Part shown: piece by piece, positions 28,709 to 38,684 of the stretch
Numbering within the stretch: the stretch's first letter is position 1
How the letters are laid out: each line of letters opens with the position of its first letter
Source of the DNA: Conexibacter sp. S30A1
Lineage (GTDB): Bacteria; Actinomycetota; Thermoleophilia; Solirubrobacterales; Solirubrobacteraceae
Length of the DNA stretch: 64,000 bases
NCBI RefSeq assembly: GCF_023330665.1
Contig: NZ_CP097127.1
Coordinates: 1,612,001-1,676,000, forward strand
Reading direction: 5' to 3'
Notes under the pieces: generated by a model
The model's input: the letters and a program-made list of their open reading frames with translations, nothing else
Told to the model about the DNA's origin: nothing
The model's database searches: none
Program-made: the position numbers and the translations under genes

Positions 28709-29833
28709 GTGGCGCTGGACCTGGAGGCTTTGACGGCACCCTGGCTCGAGGTGATCCGCGGACAGGTGCCGGGGATCGAGATCTTCGATGCGCACACGCA
28801 TCTTGGCCAGAACGATCCTGACGGCATGCGGCAGAGCCCGGCCGAGCTGCTGGCCCAGCTGCGCGCCGCACGGGCGTGCGGCTGCTTCGTCTTTCCGATG
28901 CACGAGCCGGACGGCTACCCGCCCGCCAACGACTTTGTGATCGCCACCGCCGCGCAGTCGGACGGGCTGCTCGTGCCGTTCTGCCGGGTCAAGCCGGGTG
29001 AGGGCGCGCTCGGCGAAGCCGAGCGCGCCCTCACCCGAGGGGCCCGGGGGATCAAGCTGCACCCACGGGCCGAGCGTTTCACGCTCGATCACCCTGACAT
29101 ACCGCGCCTGTTCGCGCTTGCGCACGAGCGCACCGTGCCGATTCTGATCCACGCCGGCCGGGGCATTCCGGCGCTGGGTGAGCACGTGGTCGCAAACGCC
29201 AGCCGCTACCCCAACGCACGCGTGATTCTCGCCCACGCGGCCGTGTCTGACCTGGCGTGGCTGTGGCGGGTGATCGCGGATCTGCCCAACGTCCTGATCG
29301 ACACGGCCTGGTGGGTCTCTCAGGATCTGGTTGCGCTCTTCTCGCTGGTCCCCGCCGCCCAGATCGTCTTCGCCTCCGACGCCCCCTACGGCGCGACCGC
29401 AGTGTCGGCCGCAGCCCAACTGCGGCTGGCATTGCAGGCCGGACTCACGCCCCAGCAGGTGGCGCTTCTCGCCTCCGGCCAGGCGCTGCGCATCGCACGA
29501 GGCGAGCCGCTGGCGGTCAGCGGTCCGGCGATCGGGGAGCGCGAACGCGCGAGCCACCTGCTGCTTGACCGTGTCGCAGGCTACCTGCAGGTTGGTGCCC
29601 TGCTCGAGTTCCGCACGGGCGACGGCAGCGAGATGATTGCGCTTGCGCGCCTGGCCTGCGATGTGCCCGACGATGTCGACGACCTGCCCGTGTTCTACGC
29701 CATCAGGGCGCTGCTGGACCGGCACGCCGAGCTGCGCGCGAACACACCCGCCGACCGCACCAGCCGAGCGATTCTGCAGCTGGCCGCGGCGGCCGCCATG
29801 TCACCGGACGTACCGGTGCCCCACGGCGACTGA
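28709..29833 (+). CDS. Amidohydrolase-family metal-dependent hydrolase
   Basis: The N-terminal 270 residues form an amidohydrolase-2 TIM barrel with metal-site motifs FDAHTHLG, GIKLHPR, ILIHAGRG, VILAHAA and ASDAPYG. The remaining 100 residues (after GPAIGERERASHLLLDRV) are helical and of no family I recognise. Members include decarboxylases and lactonases, so the substrate is open. The start is a GTG at 28709, only 14 bp from the divergent dus start. Codons for KPGEGALGEAERALTRG contain a perfect 20-bp inverted repeat. The stop abuts the coaX stop directly. It interrupts the otherwise minus-strand fol-coaX-dus string. Confidence 0.82.
   Translation: MALDLEALTAPWLEVIRGQVPGIEIFDAHTHLGQNDPDGMRQSPAELLAQLRAARACGCFVFPMHEPDGYPPANDFVIATAAQSDGLLVPFCRVKPGEGALGEAERALTRGARGIKLHPRAERFTLDHPDIPRLFALAHERTVPILIHAGRGIPALGEHVVANASRYPNARVILAHAAVSDLAWLWRVIADLPNVLIDTAWWVSQDLVALFSLVPAAQIVFASDAPYGATAVSAAAQLRLALQAGLTPQQVALLASGQALRIARGEPLAVSGPAIGERERASHLLLDRVAGYLQVGALLEFRTGDGSEMIALARLACDVPDDVDDLPVFYAIRALLDRHAELRANTPADRTSRAILQLAAAAAMSPDVPVPHGD
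28995..29037. repeat. Perfect 20-bp inverted repeat inside the amidohydrolase gene
   Basis: Arms 28995-29014 and 29018-29037 are exact reverse complements around a GAA loop; each arm contains GGGTGAGGGCGCG. The transcript would form a very stable hairpin about 100 codons into the gene. Confidence 0.85.
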
Positions 29834-30634
29834 TCAGCGGTTGAGCTCCCAGATCAGTCGCAGCCCGGTGAGCGTCAGGAACTCGTCCACCTCGTCGATC
29901 GCGTCCCGGATCAGCGGGTACATGACGGTCGAGAAGCCGCCGGTCGCGATCACGCGCGTGTGCTCCCCGAGTTCCGCGCGCAGACGCCGCACGATGCCCT
30001 CGACCTGACCGGCGAACCCGAACGCGATGCCGCTGCGGATCGCCTCCGAGGTGGAGCGGCCGATCACCGTCCGGGGCTCCCCCAGCTCCACATTGGGGAG
30101 CTTGGCGGCGCGCTCTGACAGGGCCTCGAGCGAGATCTCGATGCCCGGCGTGATCACGCCGCCGAGGTACTCCCCGTCGTCGGAGACGACGTCGTAGGTG
30201 ATCGCGGTGCCGAAGTCGACGACAACACAGGCCGAGCCGAACCGAGCGTGAGCGGCGACCGCGTTGACAAGGCGGTCAGCACCCACCTCGTGCGGGTTCT
30301 CGGTGCGGATCGGCATGCCGGTCCGCAGCGCCGGACCCACGACCATCGTGTCGTGGCCGAGGTGGCGCCGGCCCAGCAACCGCCACTGCTCCTGAAGCCG
30401 TGGCACGGTCGAGGAAACGATCGACGCCACGGCCTGGGTGAGCGTGTGGCCGCGCAGCGCGAACAGTCCCGCGAGCAGCACCGCCAGCTCGTCAGCGGTG
30501 GCCGCGCGCCTGGTGGCAAAGCGCCAGTCCGCCGCGAGCGTCTGGTCACCCGAGGCGAAGGCGCCAACGTGGGTCTGGGTGTTGCCGACGTCAACCACCA
30601 GCAACAGCTCGGGCTCTGGCCCAGGATCACTCAT
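29834..30634 (-). CDS. coaX: Type III pantothenate kinase
   Basis: CoaX phosphorylates pantothenate, the first step of CoA synthesis, and unlike CoaA is not feedback inhibited. The 266-residue protein belongs to the ASKHA fold: LLVVDVGNTQTHVGAF (phosphate-binding DxGNT), ENPHEVGADRLVNAVAAH, VVDFGTAITYDVV, GGVITPGIEISLEAL and VIATGGFSTVM. It follows folK by 9 bp, as in tilS-hpt-ftsH-coaX-fol neighbourhoods of other Gram-positives. Confidence 0.96.
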   Translation of the reverse strand: MSDPGPEPELLLVVDVGNTQTHVGAFASGDQTLAADWRFATRRAATADELAVLLAGLFALRGHTLTQAVASIVSSTVPRLQEQWRLLGRRHLGHDTMVVGPALRTGMPIRTENPHEVGADRLVNAVAAHARFGSACVVVDFGTAITYDVVSDDGEYLGGVITPGIEISLEALSERAAKLPNVELGEPRTVIGRSTSEAIRSGIAFGFAGQVEGIVRRLRAELGEHTRVIATGGFSTVMYPLIRDAIDEVDEFLTLTGLRLIWELNR

Positions 30635-30643
30635 GGCGCCTGA

Positions 30644-31147
30644 CTATATGGCCAGCGGGGGGCCCGCGACCGTGACCTGCTGGGCACCCCCGAGCGCGGC
30701 CAGCGAGTCGGCCAGGAGCTCGCCGCCGGGCAGGCGCAGGTCGGGCTCGAGCTCGAGCAGCGGCACGAGCACGAAGCGTCTTGTGGAGACCTGCTCGTGC
30801 GGCAGCCTCAACCGCGGCGAGCTGTACTCCAGCCCGCCGAGCAGCAGCAGGTCAACGTCGATCACGCGCGGACCATGGCGGGGGCCGCCCGCTGCGCGGC
30901 CGACCTCACCCTCAACCGCCTTGCAGCTGTCGAGCAGCTCCTCCGGTCCCTGTTCGGTCTCGATCTCGACGCACGCGTTCAGGAACTCGGGCTGGTCGAG
31001 GATCAGCCCGACCGGCTCGGTGTCATAGGTGTGTGAGCTGCGTAGCACACGCACCCCGTGCTGACCCAGAGCATCGACGGCCGCCTGCAGGTGCGCCCGG
31101 CGATCGCCCAGGTTTGACCCGAGCCCGAGCATCCCGAGCGCAGTCAC
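30644..31147 (-). CDS. folK: 2-amino-4-hydroxy-6-hydroxymethyldihydropteridine pyrophosphokinase
   Basis: HPPK transfers pyrophosphate to the pterin in folate synthesis. The product has the landmarks LGLGSNLGDRRAHLQAAV, YDTEPVGLILDQPEFLNACV, and PRHGPRVIDVDLLLLGG with RLRLPHEQVSTRRFVLVPLLE. I set the start at the GTG at 31147, which overlaps the folB stop by 4 bp (167 residues); a GTG at 31159 is also possible. Coupled to folB upstream, coaX downstream. Confidence 0.95.
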   Translation of the reverse strand: MTALGMLGLGSNLGDRRAHLQAAVDALGQHGVRVLRSSHTYDTEPVGLILDQPEFLNACVEIETEQGPEELLDSCKAVEGEVGRAAGGPRHGPRVIDVDLLLLGGLEYSSPRLRLPHEQVSTRRFVLVPLLELEPDLRLPGGELLADSLAALGGAQQVTVAGPPLAI

Positions 31148-31662
31148 GCCTCCCGCCACACCTCAACGGAAACCTCGCCGATGCTGAGCGCGATCGGCGG
31201 CTCTGGCTTGGAGGCTTTGACCCAGACCGAGTAGATCTCGTATCGCTCGATCAACCGCTCGGCCACGGCGGCGCAGAAGCGCTCGAGCGTGCGGTACTCG
31301 CGCTGCTGAGCGGTGAGCCAGACCAGCTGGCAGACCTCGCCGTAATCGACCGTGTCCTCGATCCGGTCGGTGACGGTCGCATCGCAGTCGGCAACATCAA
31401 GGCGCAGATCCACGACCAGGCGCTGACCAACCTCGCGCTCGGCGGCGCTCACGCCCATGTGTGTGTAGAGCGAGAGGCCGCTGATCTCGATCGTGACCTC
31501 GGGCTCCGGGTGGCCGTCGTCGTCTTCCTCGTCCTCATCGAACTCGTCCTCCTCACCGACCAGCTCCTCCTCCACGGCAAGGTCGTCGGGTTCGGTGCCA
31601 TCCGGCTCAGCGCCGGGCGCAGGTTCGGACTCGAGCGGGTCGGTGTCGTCTTCGCTGCTCAT
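31144..31662 (-). CDS. folB: Dihydroneopterin aldolase with acidic N-terminal extension
   Basis: FolB cleaves 7,8-dihydroneopterin to the pterin used by FolK. The catalytic domain is the C-terminal 118 residues: EISGLSLYTHMGVSAAEREV, VDLRLDVA, TVDYGEVCQLV (active-site Glu), and a C-terminal region with the conserved Lys (WVKASKPEPP). Ahead of it lies an unusual extension of about 54 residues, nearly half Asp/Glu (for example EEDEFDEDEEDDDG), predicted disordered. The ATG at 31662 lies 16 bp behind folP. The domain alone would be a complete FolB of normal size, so the tail is an addition. Confidence 0.92.
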   Translation of the reverse strand: MSSEDDTDPLESEPAPGAEPDGTEPDDLAVEEELVGEEDEFDEDEEDDDGHPEPEVTIEISGLSLYTHMGVSAAEREVGQRLVVDLRLDVADCDATVTDRIEDTVDYGEVCQLVWLTAQQREYRTLERFCAAVAERLIERYEIYSVWVKASKPEPPIALSIGEVSVEVWREA

Positions 31663-31678
31663 CTCTGAGGCCTCGACT

Positions 31679-32566
31679 CTACCCGGCAAGCGTCGCGGCC
31701 GTCGTCTGCAGCGCGTCGTGATGGGCCGCCACATCATGCACCCGAAAGATGCTCGCACCCCCGGTGAAGGCGATCACGTTGCTGGCGATCGTCGCCGCCA
31801 GTCGCTCGGACACCGCCCGGCCGGTGATCTCACCCAGAAAGCCTTTGCGGCTGGTACCCACCAGCAGCGGCCGGCCGATCGCGACCAGCTCTGGCAGCCG
31901 CCGCAGCAGGTCGAGGTTCTCGGCCGTGCTCTTGCCAAAGCTGCCGCCGCCAAAGCCGGGATCGAGGATGACCCGCTCCTCCGCGACGCCGTGAGCGACG
32001 GCGAACGCCAAGCGCTCCTCCAGAAAGCTCTTCACCTCGGAGACGATGTCGGTGTAGCGGGCCGCCTGAGGCGGCTGGCCCGGCATGTGGCGCATGTGCA
32101 TGAGGCACAGGTCAGCGCCCGCGGCGCCAACGATCTCGGCCAACTCGGGCGCCGCTCGCAGCGCCGTGACATCGTTGACCAGGTGCGCTCCCGCCGCAAG
32201 CGCCCGCCGGGCCACGCTGGCCTTCATCGTGTCGACTGAGATCTGCGCGGTCGCGCCTGCGGCGACGAGCGCTTCGATCACCGGCACCACGCGCCTGGCC
32301 TCCTCCTCGGCCTCCACCGGATCGGCGCCAGGCCGCGTCGACTCCCCACCGACGTCAAGGATGCCGGCGCCCTGCGCCGCGAGTTCGAGCCCGTGGGCGA
32401 CAGCCGCAGCCGGATCGAAGTACTCCCCGCCGTCGCTGAAGGAGTCGGGCGTCACGTTCACGACCCCCATCAACGTGAATGCGCGGTGCCTGCCCCCGTC
32501 ACGCCCGCTCCCCTGCAGCTGCGATCCGGCCTGTTCGCCGGCCACCGGCATCGAACCCAAGACCAT
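31679..32566 (-). CDS. folP: Dihydropteroate synthase
   Basis: DHPS joins p-aminobenzoate to the pterin pyrophosphate and is the sulfonamide target. The 295-residue protein holds MGVVNVTPDSFSDGGEYFDP, ILDVGGESTRPGADPV, ISVDTMKASVARRAL, LVNDVTAL, LMHMRHMPGQPP and the C-terminal HDVAAHHDAL. In the pABA-proximal region DPGFGGGSFGKSTAENL is about three residues longer than the usual DPGFGFGKT form (an extra GGS-like insertion). Start at 32566, nine bases after a small membrane-protein gene; the first 28 residues are poorly conserved. Confidence 0.95.
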   Translation of the reverse strand: MVLGSMPVAGEQAGSQLQGSGRDGGRHRAFTLMGVVNVTPDSFSDGGEYFDPAAAVAHGLELAAQGAGILDVGGESTRPGADPVEAEEEARRVVPVIEALVAAGATAQISVDTMKASVARRALAAGAHLVNDVTALRAAPELAEIVGAAGADLCLMHMRHMPGQPPQAARYTDIVSEVKSFLEERLAFAVAHGVAEERVILDPGFGGGSFGKSTAENLDLLRRLPELVAIGRPLLVGTSRKGFLGEITGRAVSERLAATIASNVIAFTGGASIFRVHDVAAHHDALQTTAATLAG

Positions 32567-32575
32567 CTGCCTGGT

Positions 32576-32941
32576 TCAGTCAGGCCAGCGGCCGGTGCGA
32601 CGGAAGTGCTCGCGTGCGTTGTCCTCCTGAGCACGGTCATCAGCCTCGTCGGCGTTCAGTCGCAGCATCCAGTTGAGCAGCGCGACCATCATCGCGACCA
32701 CGATCGACGCCACACCGATCGTCGAGAGCATCGAGTCGCGCGACAGCTTCGTGGTGACAAACACGTTCGCCTCGGCAGCGTTGTCCTGCACGCCGGTGAG
32801 GTGAAAGTGAGCCATCACCAGCATCACGAGCCCGAAGATCACAAACAGCGCCGGCAACCCCCAGCGGATCAGCAGCACAAACGCACCGGGCCGAGCGGTC
32901 TTGCGCGGCGTGACGATGCTGAGCAGCGAGCCGGGTTGCAT
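32576..32941 (-). CDS. Small two-helix membrane protein
   Basis: A 121-residue hypothetical protein with two clear membrane helices, LIRWGLPALFVIFGLVMLVM (about 25-44) and STIGVASIVVAMMVALLNWM (about 73-92), a polar loop between them and an acidic C-terminal tail (NADEADDRAQEDNAREHFRR). It sits between ftsH (80 bp away) and folP (9 bp away) on the same strand, so it is part of this transcription unit. I do not recognise the family; the position might suggest an FtsH-related membrane factor, but nothing in the sequence proves that. Confidence 0.7.
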   Translation of the reverse strand: MQPGSLLSIVTPRKTARPGAFVLLIRWGLPALFVIFGLVMLVMAHFHLTGVQDNAAEANVFVTTKLSRDSMLSTIGVASIVVAMMVALLNWMLRLNADEADDRAQEDNAREHFRRTGRWPD

Positions 32942-33021
32942 GGTTTCACCTTACCGCCACCGGCCAGACCGCGCGCCGGATCAGCGTCGTCCGCCCAGGC
33001 GGCACGGGAGCTGCCCCTCGC

Positions 33022-34956
<1,935 letters not shown>

Positions 34957-35059
34957 GGTCTTAGGCCTCATTCCTGTCTGCCGCCAACCGACTCTCGTGC
35001 AGCTCTCAGGCGGGGAGGCTCAAGCGTAGCATCACGCTTTGGCGGGCCTGACGCGGGCG

Positions 35060-35590
35060 CTACGCCTCCAGCACGGCCACGTAGGGCAGCGCGCGGTAGC
35101 GCTCGGCGTGGTCCAGGCCATACCCGACGACGAACCTGTCAGGGATCTCGAACCCCACGTAGCGCGGTGCGAGCTGCGCCTGGCTGCTCGAGGGCTTGAG
35201 CAGCAGCGCGCAGACCTCGAGTGAGGCGGGGCCGCGCCCCGCGAGGTTGCGCAAAAGGTACTGGAGCGTCAGGCCGGAGTCGATGATGTCCTCGACGATC
35301 AGGACGTGGCGGCCCTCGATCGCGGCGTCGAGATCCTTGAGGATGCGAACGACACCCGAGGATTTGGTCGACGAGCCGTATGAGGAGATCGCCATGAAGT
35401 CGACCTCGCAGTCGATCCGCAGCGAGCGCATCAGGTCGGCGAGGAAGAACACGGCGCCCTTGAGCACGCCGATCAGCAGCAGATCCTTGCCCTCGTAGTC
35501 GGCCGAGACGGCCTCGGCGAGCTCACGCACACGGCGCTCGAGGTCGTCGGCGGCGACCACGACCTCGCCCAGGTGCGGTTGCTCTGTCAC
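35060..35590 (-). CDS. hpt: Hypoxanthine-guanine phosphoribosyltransferase
   Basis: This purine salvage enzyme (176 residues) makes IMP and GMP from bases and PRPP. It shows LLLIGVLKGAVFFLADLMR, FMAISSYGSSTKSSG (the flexible loop), the PRPP motif VLIVEDIIDSGLT and C-terminal FEIPDRFVVGYGLDHAERYR. Its ATG overlaps the tilS stop by 4 bp, so the two are translationally coupled, the standard arrangement with ftsH following. Confidence 0.97.
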   Translation of the reverse strand: MTEQPHLGEVVVAADDLERRVRELAEAVSADYEGKDLLLIGVLKGAVFFLADLMRSLRIDCEVDFMAISSYGSSTKSSGVVRILKDLDAAIEGRHVLIVEDIIDSGLTLQYLLRNLAGRGPASLEVCALLLKPSSSQAQLAPRYVGFEIPDRFVVGYGLDHAERYRALPYVAVLEA

Positions 35591-36579
35591 GGCCGCTCAG
35601 TGTAGGTGTCGAAGCCGCTCGAGGCGTCGCCACGCGCGGCCCCCGCTGGTGTGGGCGCAAAGCTCAGTTGACCGTCGATCGCGGTGGCGCGCACCCCGCC
35701 CGGCAGGTCCAGGTGCGTCGTACCCGCATCACGCATCGCCAGAATGTCCTGCAGTCGGCTGCTCGGCCCGGGGACGGGGCGGCCGTGGACGCCGTCAGCA
35801 AGCCGCGCCACCACCAGACGGGCGATGGCTACCGGCAGCGCCCGCAACCGTGAGAGCTCGATCTGTTGTGTGTCCCCCAGCTCGCGGGCCACGAGCGCGT
35901 CGAGCACCTCCGCCTCGTCGCGCAGGCGCTGGGCCAAAAGCAGGATGTTTGCCTCGGCGGCGGGGTGGATCTCGCGCAGGATCGGGACGAGCTGGTGTCG
36001 CACGCGCCCGCGCGCGTAGGCGCCGGTGGCGTTGCTCTCATCATCGCGCCAGCTCAGGCCGCGCTCCCGGCAGTAGGCACCGGTCTGTTCGCGACTGAGC
36101 TCCAACAGCGGCCGGATCAGGATCCCCTCGCGCGCGCGCATGCCGAGCAACGCACGCCTGCTCGGAGAGGACGCCAGGCGGTAGAGGATCGTCTCGACCT
36201 GGTCGGTGGCGGTGTGGCCGGCCGCGATGTCCGCCGCGTGAGCAGCGGCGAGCGCGGCGGCGGCCTCGTAGCGCAGCTCGCGCGCCCAGGCCTGCAGATT
36301 GCCTGCGCGGGGACGCAGATCCGAAGCACGGCTGACGGAGAGCTCCACACCGAGCGCATCGCAGAGCGCCTGGCAGTGGCGCTCGTCCGCATCGGCACCG
36401 GCGCGCAGGCCATAGTTGACGTGCATCGCGCGTACGTCCGAGCGCCCAACGATGGATACGACGAGATCCAGCAGGCAGGTCGAGTCACGACCACCCGAGA
36501 GCATGACCACGACCGGCCCTGAGGGCACCAGCAGCCCCGTGGCGGCGACGCGCTCGCGGATCGCGTCGACGACGCTCAC
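35587..36579 (-). CDS. tilS: tRNA(Ile)-lysidine synthase
   Basis: TilS converts the C34 wobble base of the CAU-anticodon tRNA-Ile to lysidine. The 330-residue protein has the PP-loop SGGRDS at 28-33, MHVNYGLRAGADADERHCQ, AAGHTATDQVETILYRL, and PLLELSREQTGAYCRERGL. It is a short form: the N-type ATPase domain and a linker region are present, the C-terminal TilS domain of the longer proteobacterial type is missing, which is common in actinobacteria. First gene of the tilS-hpt-ftsH unit; the 93-bp gap to the divergent phosphorylase gene contains the promoters. Confidence 0.94.
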   Translation of the reverse strand: MSVVDAIRERVAATGLLVPSGPVVVMLSGGRDSTCLLDLVVSIVGRSDVRAMHVNYGLRAGADADERHCQALCDALGVELSVSRASDLRPRAGNLQAWARELRYEAAAALAAAHAADIAAGHTATDQVETILYRLASSPSRRALLGMRAREGILIRPLLELSREQTGAYCRERGLSWRDDESNATGAYARGRVRHQLVPILREIHPAAEANILLLAQRLRDEAEVLDALVARELGDTQQIELSRLRALPVAIARLVVARLADGVHGRPVPGPSSRLQDILAMRDAGTTHLDLPGGVRATAIDGQLSFAPTPAGAARGDASSGFDTYTERP

Positions 36580-36672
36580 TCACGCCACCCCGGTCGTGTA
36601 ACACGCGCACTCGCCGACACGCGGCGAGTCTATTGGCACGGCGGCGGTGCGACCGTCTAGGCTCGCGCGCGA

Positions 36673-37386
36673 GTGCGTGACCTCGTGCATATCCATCAGA
36701 CCGCCGAGCTGGCCGAGCGCGTGCTTTTGCCGGGTGACCCGGGGCGGGCGCTGCGCCTTGCCCAGGCGCTGCTCGACGCGCCGCTGATGCTCAACCACCA
36801 CCGCGGTCTGTGGGGATACACGGGCGTTGCCGCCGATGGGCTGGCGCTGAGCATCCAGAGCACTGGGATGGGCGGACCCAGCGCGGCGATCGTGGTAACC
36901 GAACTGATCGAGCTCGGGGCGCAACGGCTCGTGCGCGTCGGTACCTGCGGCGGGCTGCGGGACGGGCTCGCGCTCGGCCAGCTGATCGTCGTGACCGAGG
37001 CGCTGGCTGACGACGGCACCAGCACGGCGCTCGGCGGGCATGAGCGCATGGCGAGCGTGCGCGCGGTCGGTGCGCGGCTGCCGGCGGCGCTGCTCGCCGC
37101 CGGTCAGGCGGCCGATCCGCCCGCGGTCACCGGAGCGACCGTGTCAAGCGACCTCTTCTATGGTGCCGAGCCCTACCTCGAGCGCTGGCGGAGGGCCGGG
37201 GCGCTGGCCGTCGAGATGGAGGCGGCGGCGATCTTCACGGTGGCCGCGCGGGCCGGCGCACAGGCGGGCTGTTTGCTGCTCGTATCGAACCTGGTCGGCA
37301 GCCACGCCTACATCGATGCGCAGGCGCTGCACGCCGCCGAGTTGCGGGTTGGCGAGCTGGCGGTCGCGGCGCTCGGGCCGAGTTAA
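36673..37386 (+). CDS. Purine/uridine phosphorylase-family protein (DeoD/Udp-like)
   Basis: The 237-residue protein belongs to the PNP_UDP_1 family, which cleaves nucleosides with phosphate. Evidence: VLLPGDPGRALRLAQAL (phosphate loop), SIQSTGMGGPSAAIVV, RVGTCGGLRDGLALGQLIVV, SSDLFYG, and the ribose-binding VEMEAAAIFTVAAR. The short length and VEMEAA motif fit hexameric DeoD/Udp-type enzymes; the base specificity cannot be fixed. Start is a GTG at 36673. It lies divergent to tilS near hpt, consistent with purine salvage. Confidence 0.87.
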   Translation: MRDLVHIHQTAELAERVLLPGDPGRALRLAQALLDAPLMLNHHRGLWGYTGVAADGLALSIQSTGMGGPSAAIVVTELIELGAQRLVRVGTCGGLRDGLALGQLIVVTEALADDGTSTALGGHERMASVRAVGARLPAALLAAGQAADPPAVTGATVSSDLFYGAEPYLERWRRAGALAVEMEAAAIFTVAARAGAQAGCLLLVSNLVGSHAYIDAQALHAAELRVGELAVAALGPS

Positions 37387-37391
37387 CGCGC

Positions 37392-37415
37392 CCGGCCCGA
37401 CCCCGGGCGGGCCGG
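37392..37415. terminator. Bidirectional terminator-like hairpin
   Basis: CCGGCCCG (37392-37399) pairs with CGGGCCGG (37408-37415) between the convergent ends of the phosphorylase and the coiled-coil gene. No T-run on either side. Confidence 0.5.
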
Positions 37416-37417
37416 TC

Positions 37418-37816
37418 TCAGGCCGCTGCGTCGAGCTTCTTATCGAGCTTTGCGAGCGTGCGGTCGAGCGAGGCCAGACGCTTCTCGAGCTTCGCCAGCC
37501 GGGCCTCAAGCGCGGAGTCCTCGCGCGGCTGGTCGAGCCGGTCGGAGAGGCCCTGCAGCCCTTCCTCAACGCCCTCGAGCCGCTGGGAAACGGAGCGCAG
37601 GCGCCGCGTCAGTCGTTCGAGGTCCGAGGCGGACGGCAGGTTCAGCGCGCTCATCGCGAGCTCCTGTGCACGGCCCGCGCGTTCGCGCACGTCAAAGGCC
37701 GTGGTCAGCGTGCCGCTCACAACCGGGCTCTTGAGGAGGTCCTGCGCGAGCCGTCCGAGCGCCTGCTCCCCCTGCTGCGTGAGCCTGACTCGGAATCCGT
37801 CGTGGTCACCGTTCAT
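37418..37816 (-). CDS. Hypothetical coiled-coil protein
   Basis: A 132-residue protein without signal peptide or membrane helix. Residues 63-130 form a continuous coiled coil with clear heptads (LERLTRRLRSVSQRLEGVEE, then LEARLAKLEKRLASLDRTLA); the first 60 are helical (EQALGRLAQDLLKSPVVSGT). The layout resembles polyhydroxyalkanoate granule phasin-like or other small actinobacterial coiled-coil proteins, but I do not recognise a family. Divergent from the padR gene over a 112-bp gap that holds the palindromic operator. Confidence 0.65.
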   Translation of the reverse strand: MNGDHDGFRVRLTQQGEQALGRLAQDLLKSPVVSGTLTTAFDVRERAGRAQELAMSALNLPSASDLERLTRRLRSVSQRLEGVEEGLQGLSDRLDQPREDSALEARLAKLEKRLASLDRTLAKLDKKLDAAA

Positions 37817-37884
37817 ACGCTGATCTTACTGCCACGCAAGCCGCATCTCGTATGGCCCCGGTCTGTTCACCAGCCGAGCTGTTA

Positions 37885-37910
37885 CGATATATCGCTAATG
37901 TATCGCGATA
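37885..37910. promoter_or_regulatory. Two palindromic boxes in front of padR
   Basis: Perfect 10-bp palindromes CGATATATCG (37885-37894) and TATCGCGATA (37901-37910), 16 bp centre to centre, lie 19 bp before the padR ATG in an AT-richer patch. PadR repressors bind such ATATCGC-type dyads near their own promoter, so this is the likely autoregulatory operator of padR and the ABC exporter genes. Confidence 0.65.
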
Positions 37911-37928
37911 TACACGAAAGGACATGCG

Positions 37929-38651
37929 ATGCGAGGCGATAGTTACTTTGAACAAGACGTAGAAGGGCCCCGTGGACACAGCGGCTGCCGCTGCCGGCGT
38001 GGCGGCGGACCGGGCGGCCCCGGCCCCGGCGGTGCCGGCGGCTTCGGCCCCGGCTTCGGTGGTTTCGGGCCGCGAGGTTTCGGCGGACCCGGCGGTTTCG
38101 GCGGACCCGGCGGACCCGGCGGTTTCGGCGGACCCGGCGGTTTCGGCGGACCCGGCGGACCCGGCGGCTTTGGGCCACGCGGGTTCGGCGGCCATGGCCG
38201 GCGTCGGCGAGGAGATGTGCGCTTGGCGCTTTTGATGCTGCTCTCGCAGGAGAGTCCGCTCAACGGCTATCAGCTGATGCAGGGCCTCGAGCAGCGCAGC
38301 GACGGGCGCTGGCGCCCAAGCCCAGGCTCGGTCTACCCGGCCCTGGCACAACTCGAGGACGAGGGCCTGATCCGGGCCACAAGCCGAGAGGGTGAGGCGG
38401 GGCGCGCCTTCGAGCTCTCAGATGAAGGCCGGGCCCATCTGGCCGAGCAGGAAGGGCGCCGCGCCCCCTGGGAGGCGGGCGCAGAGGATGAGGGCCACCC
38501 GCGGGGGCAGCTGCGCCACGCGGTCGGCGGCCTGATCCGCGCGGTCATGCACGTGGGCCAGGACGGCACGCCCGAACAGGTCGAGGAGGCACTGAAGATC
38601 CTCGAGGATGCGCGCCGACGGCTTTACCACATCCTCGCCGGCGACCAGTGA
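37929..38651 (+). CDS. PadR-family repressor with glycine-rich N-terminal extension
   Basis: The DNA-binding part (about 97-175) is a PadR winged helix: LALLMLLSQESPLNGYQLMQ, SPGSVYPALAQLEDEGLIRA, FELSDEGRAHL. A C-terminal helix (210-240, EEALKILEDARRRLYHILAG) would dimerise. In front lies a 65-residue low-complexity tract made almost only of Gly, Phe, Pro (repeats such as GGPGGFGGPGGPGGFG) closed by HGRRRRG; the DNA there is a GC-rich tandem repeat of about 18-21 bases. Similar Gly-rich tails occur on some actinobacterial PadR proteins. It probably controls itself and the exporter genes starting 33 bp downstream, through the palindromes upstream, responding to a drug-like ligand. Confidence 0.9.
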   Translation: MRGDSYFEQDVEGPRGHSGCRCRRGGGPGGPGPGGAGGFGPGFGGFGPRGFGGPGGFGGPGGPGGFGGPGGFGGPGGPGGFGPRGFGGHGRRRRGDVRLALLMLLSQESPLNGYQLMQGLEQRSDGRWRPSPGSVYPALAQLEDEGLIRATSREGEAGRAFELSDEGRAHLAEQEGRRAPWEAGAEDEGHPRGQLRHAVGGLIRAVMHVGQDGTPEQVEEALKILEDARRRLYHILAGDQ

Positions 38652-38684
38652 GACGCAGCGAAGGGTGAGTCCTAAGCTCTCTGC

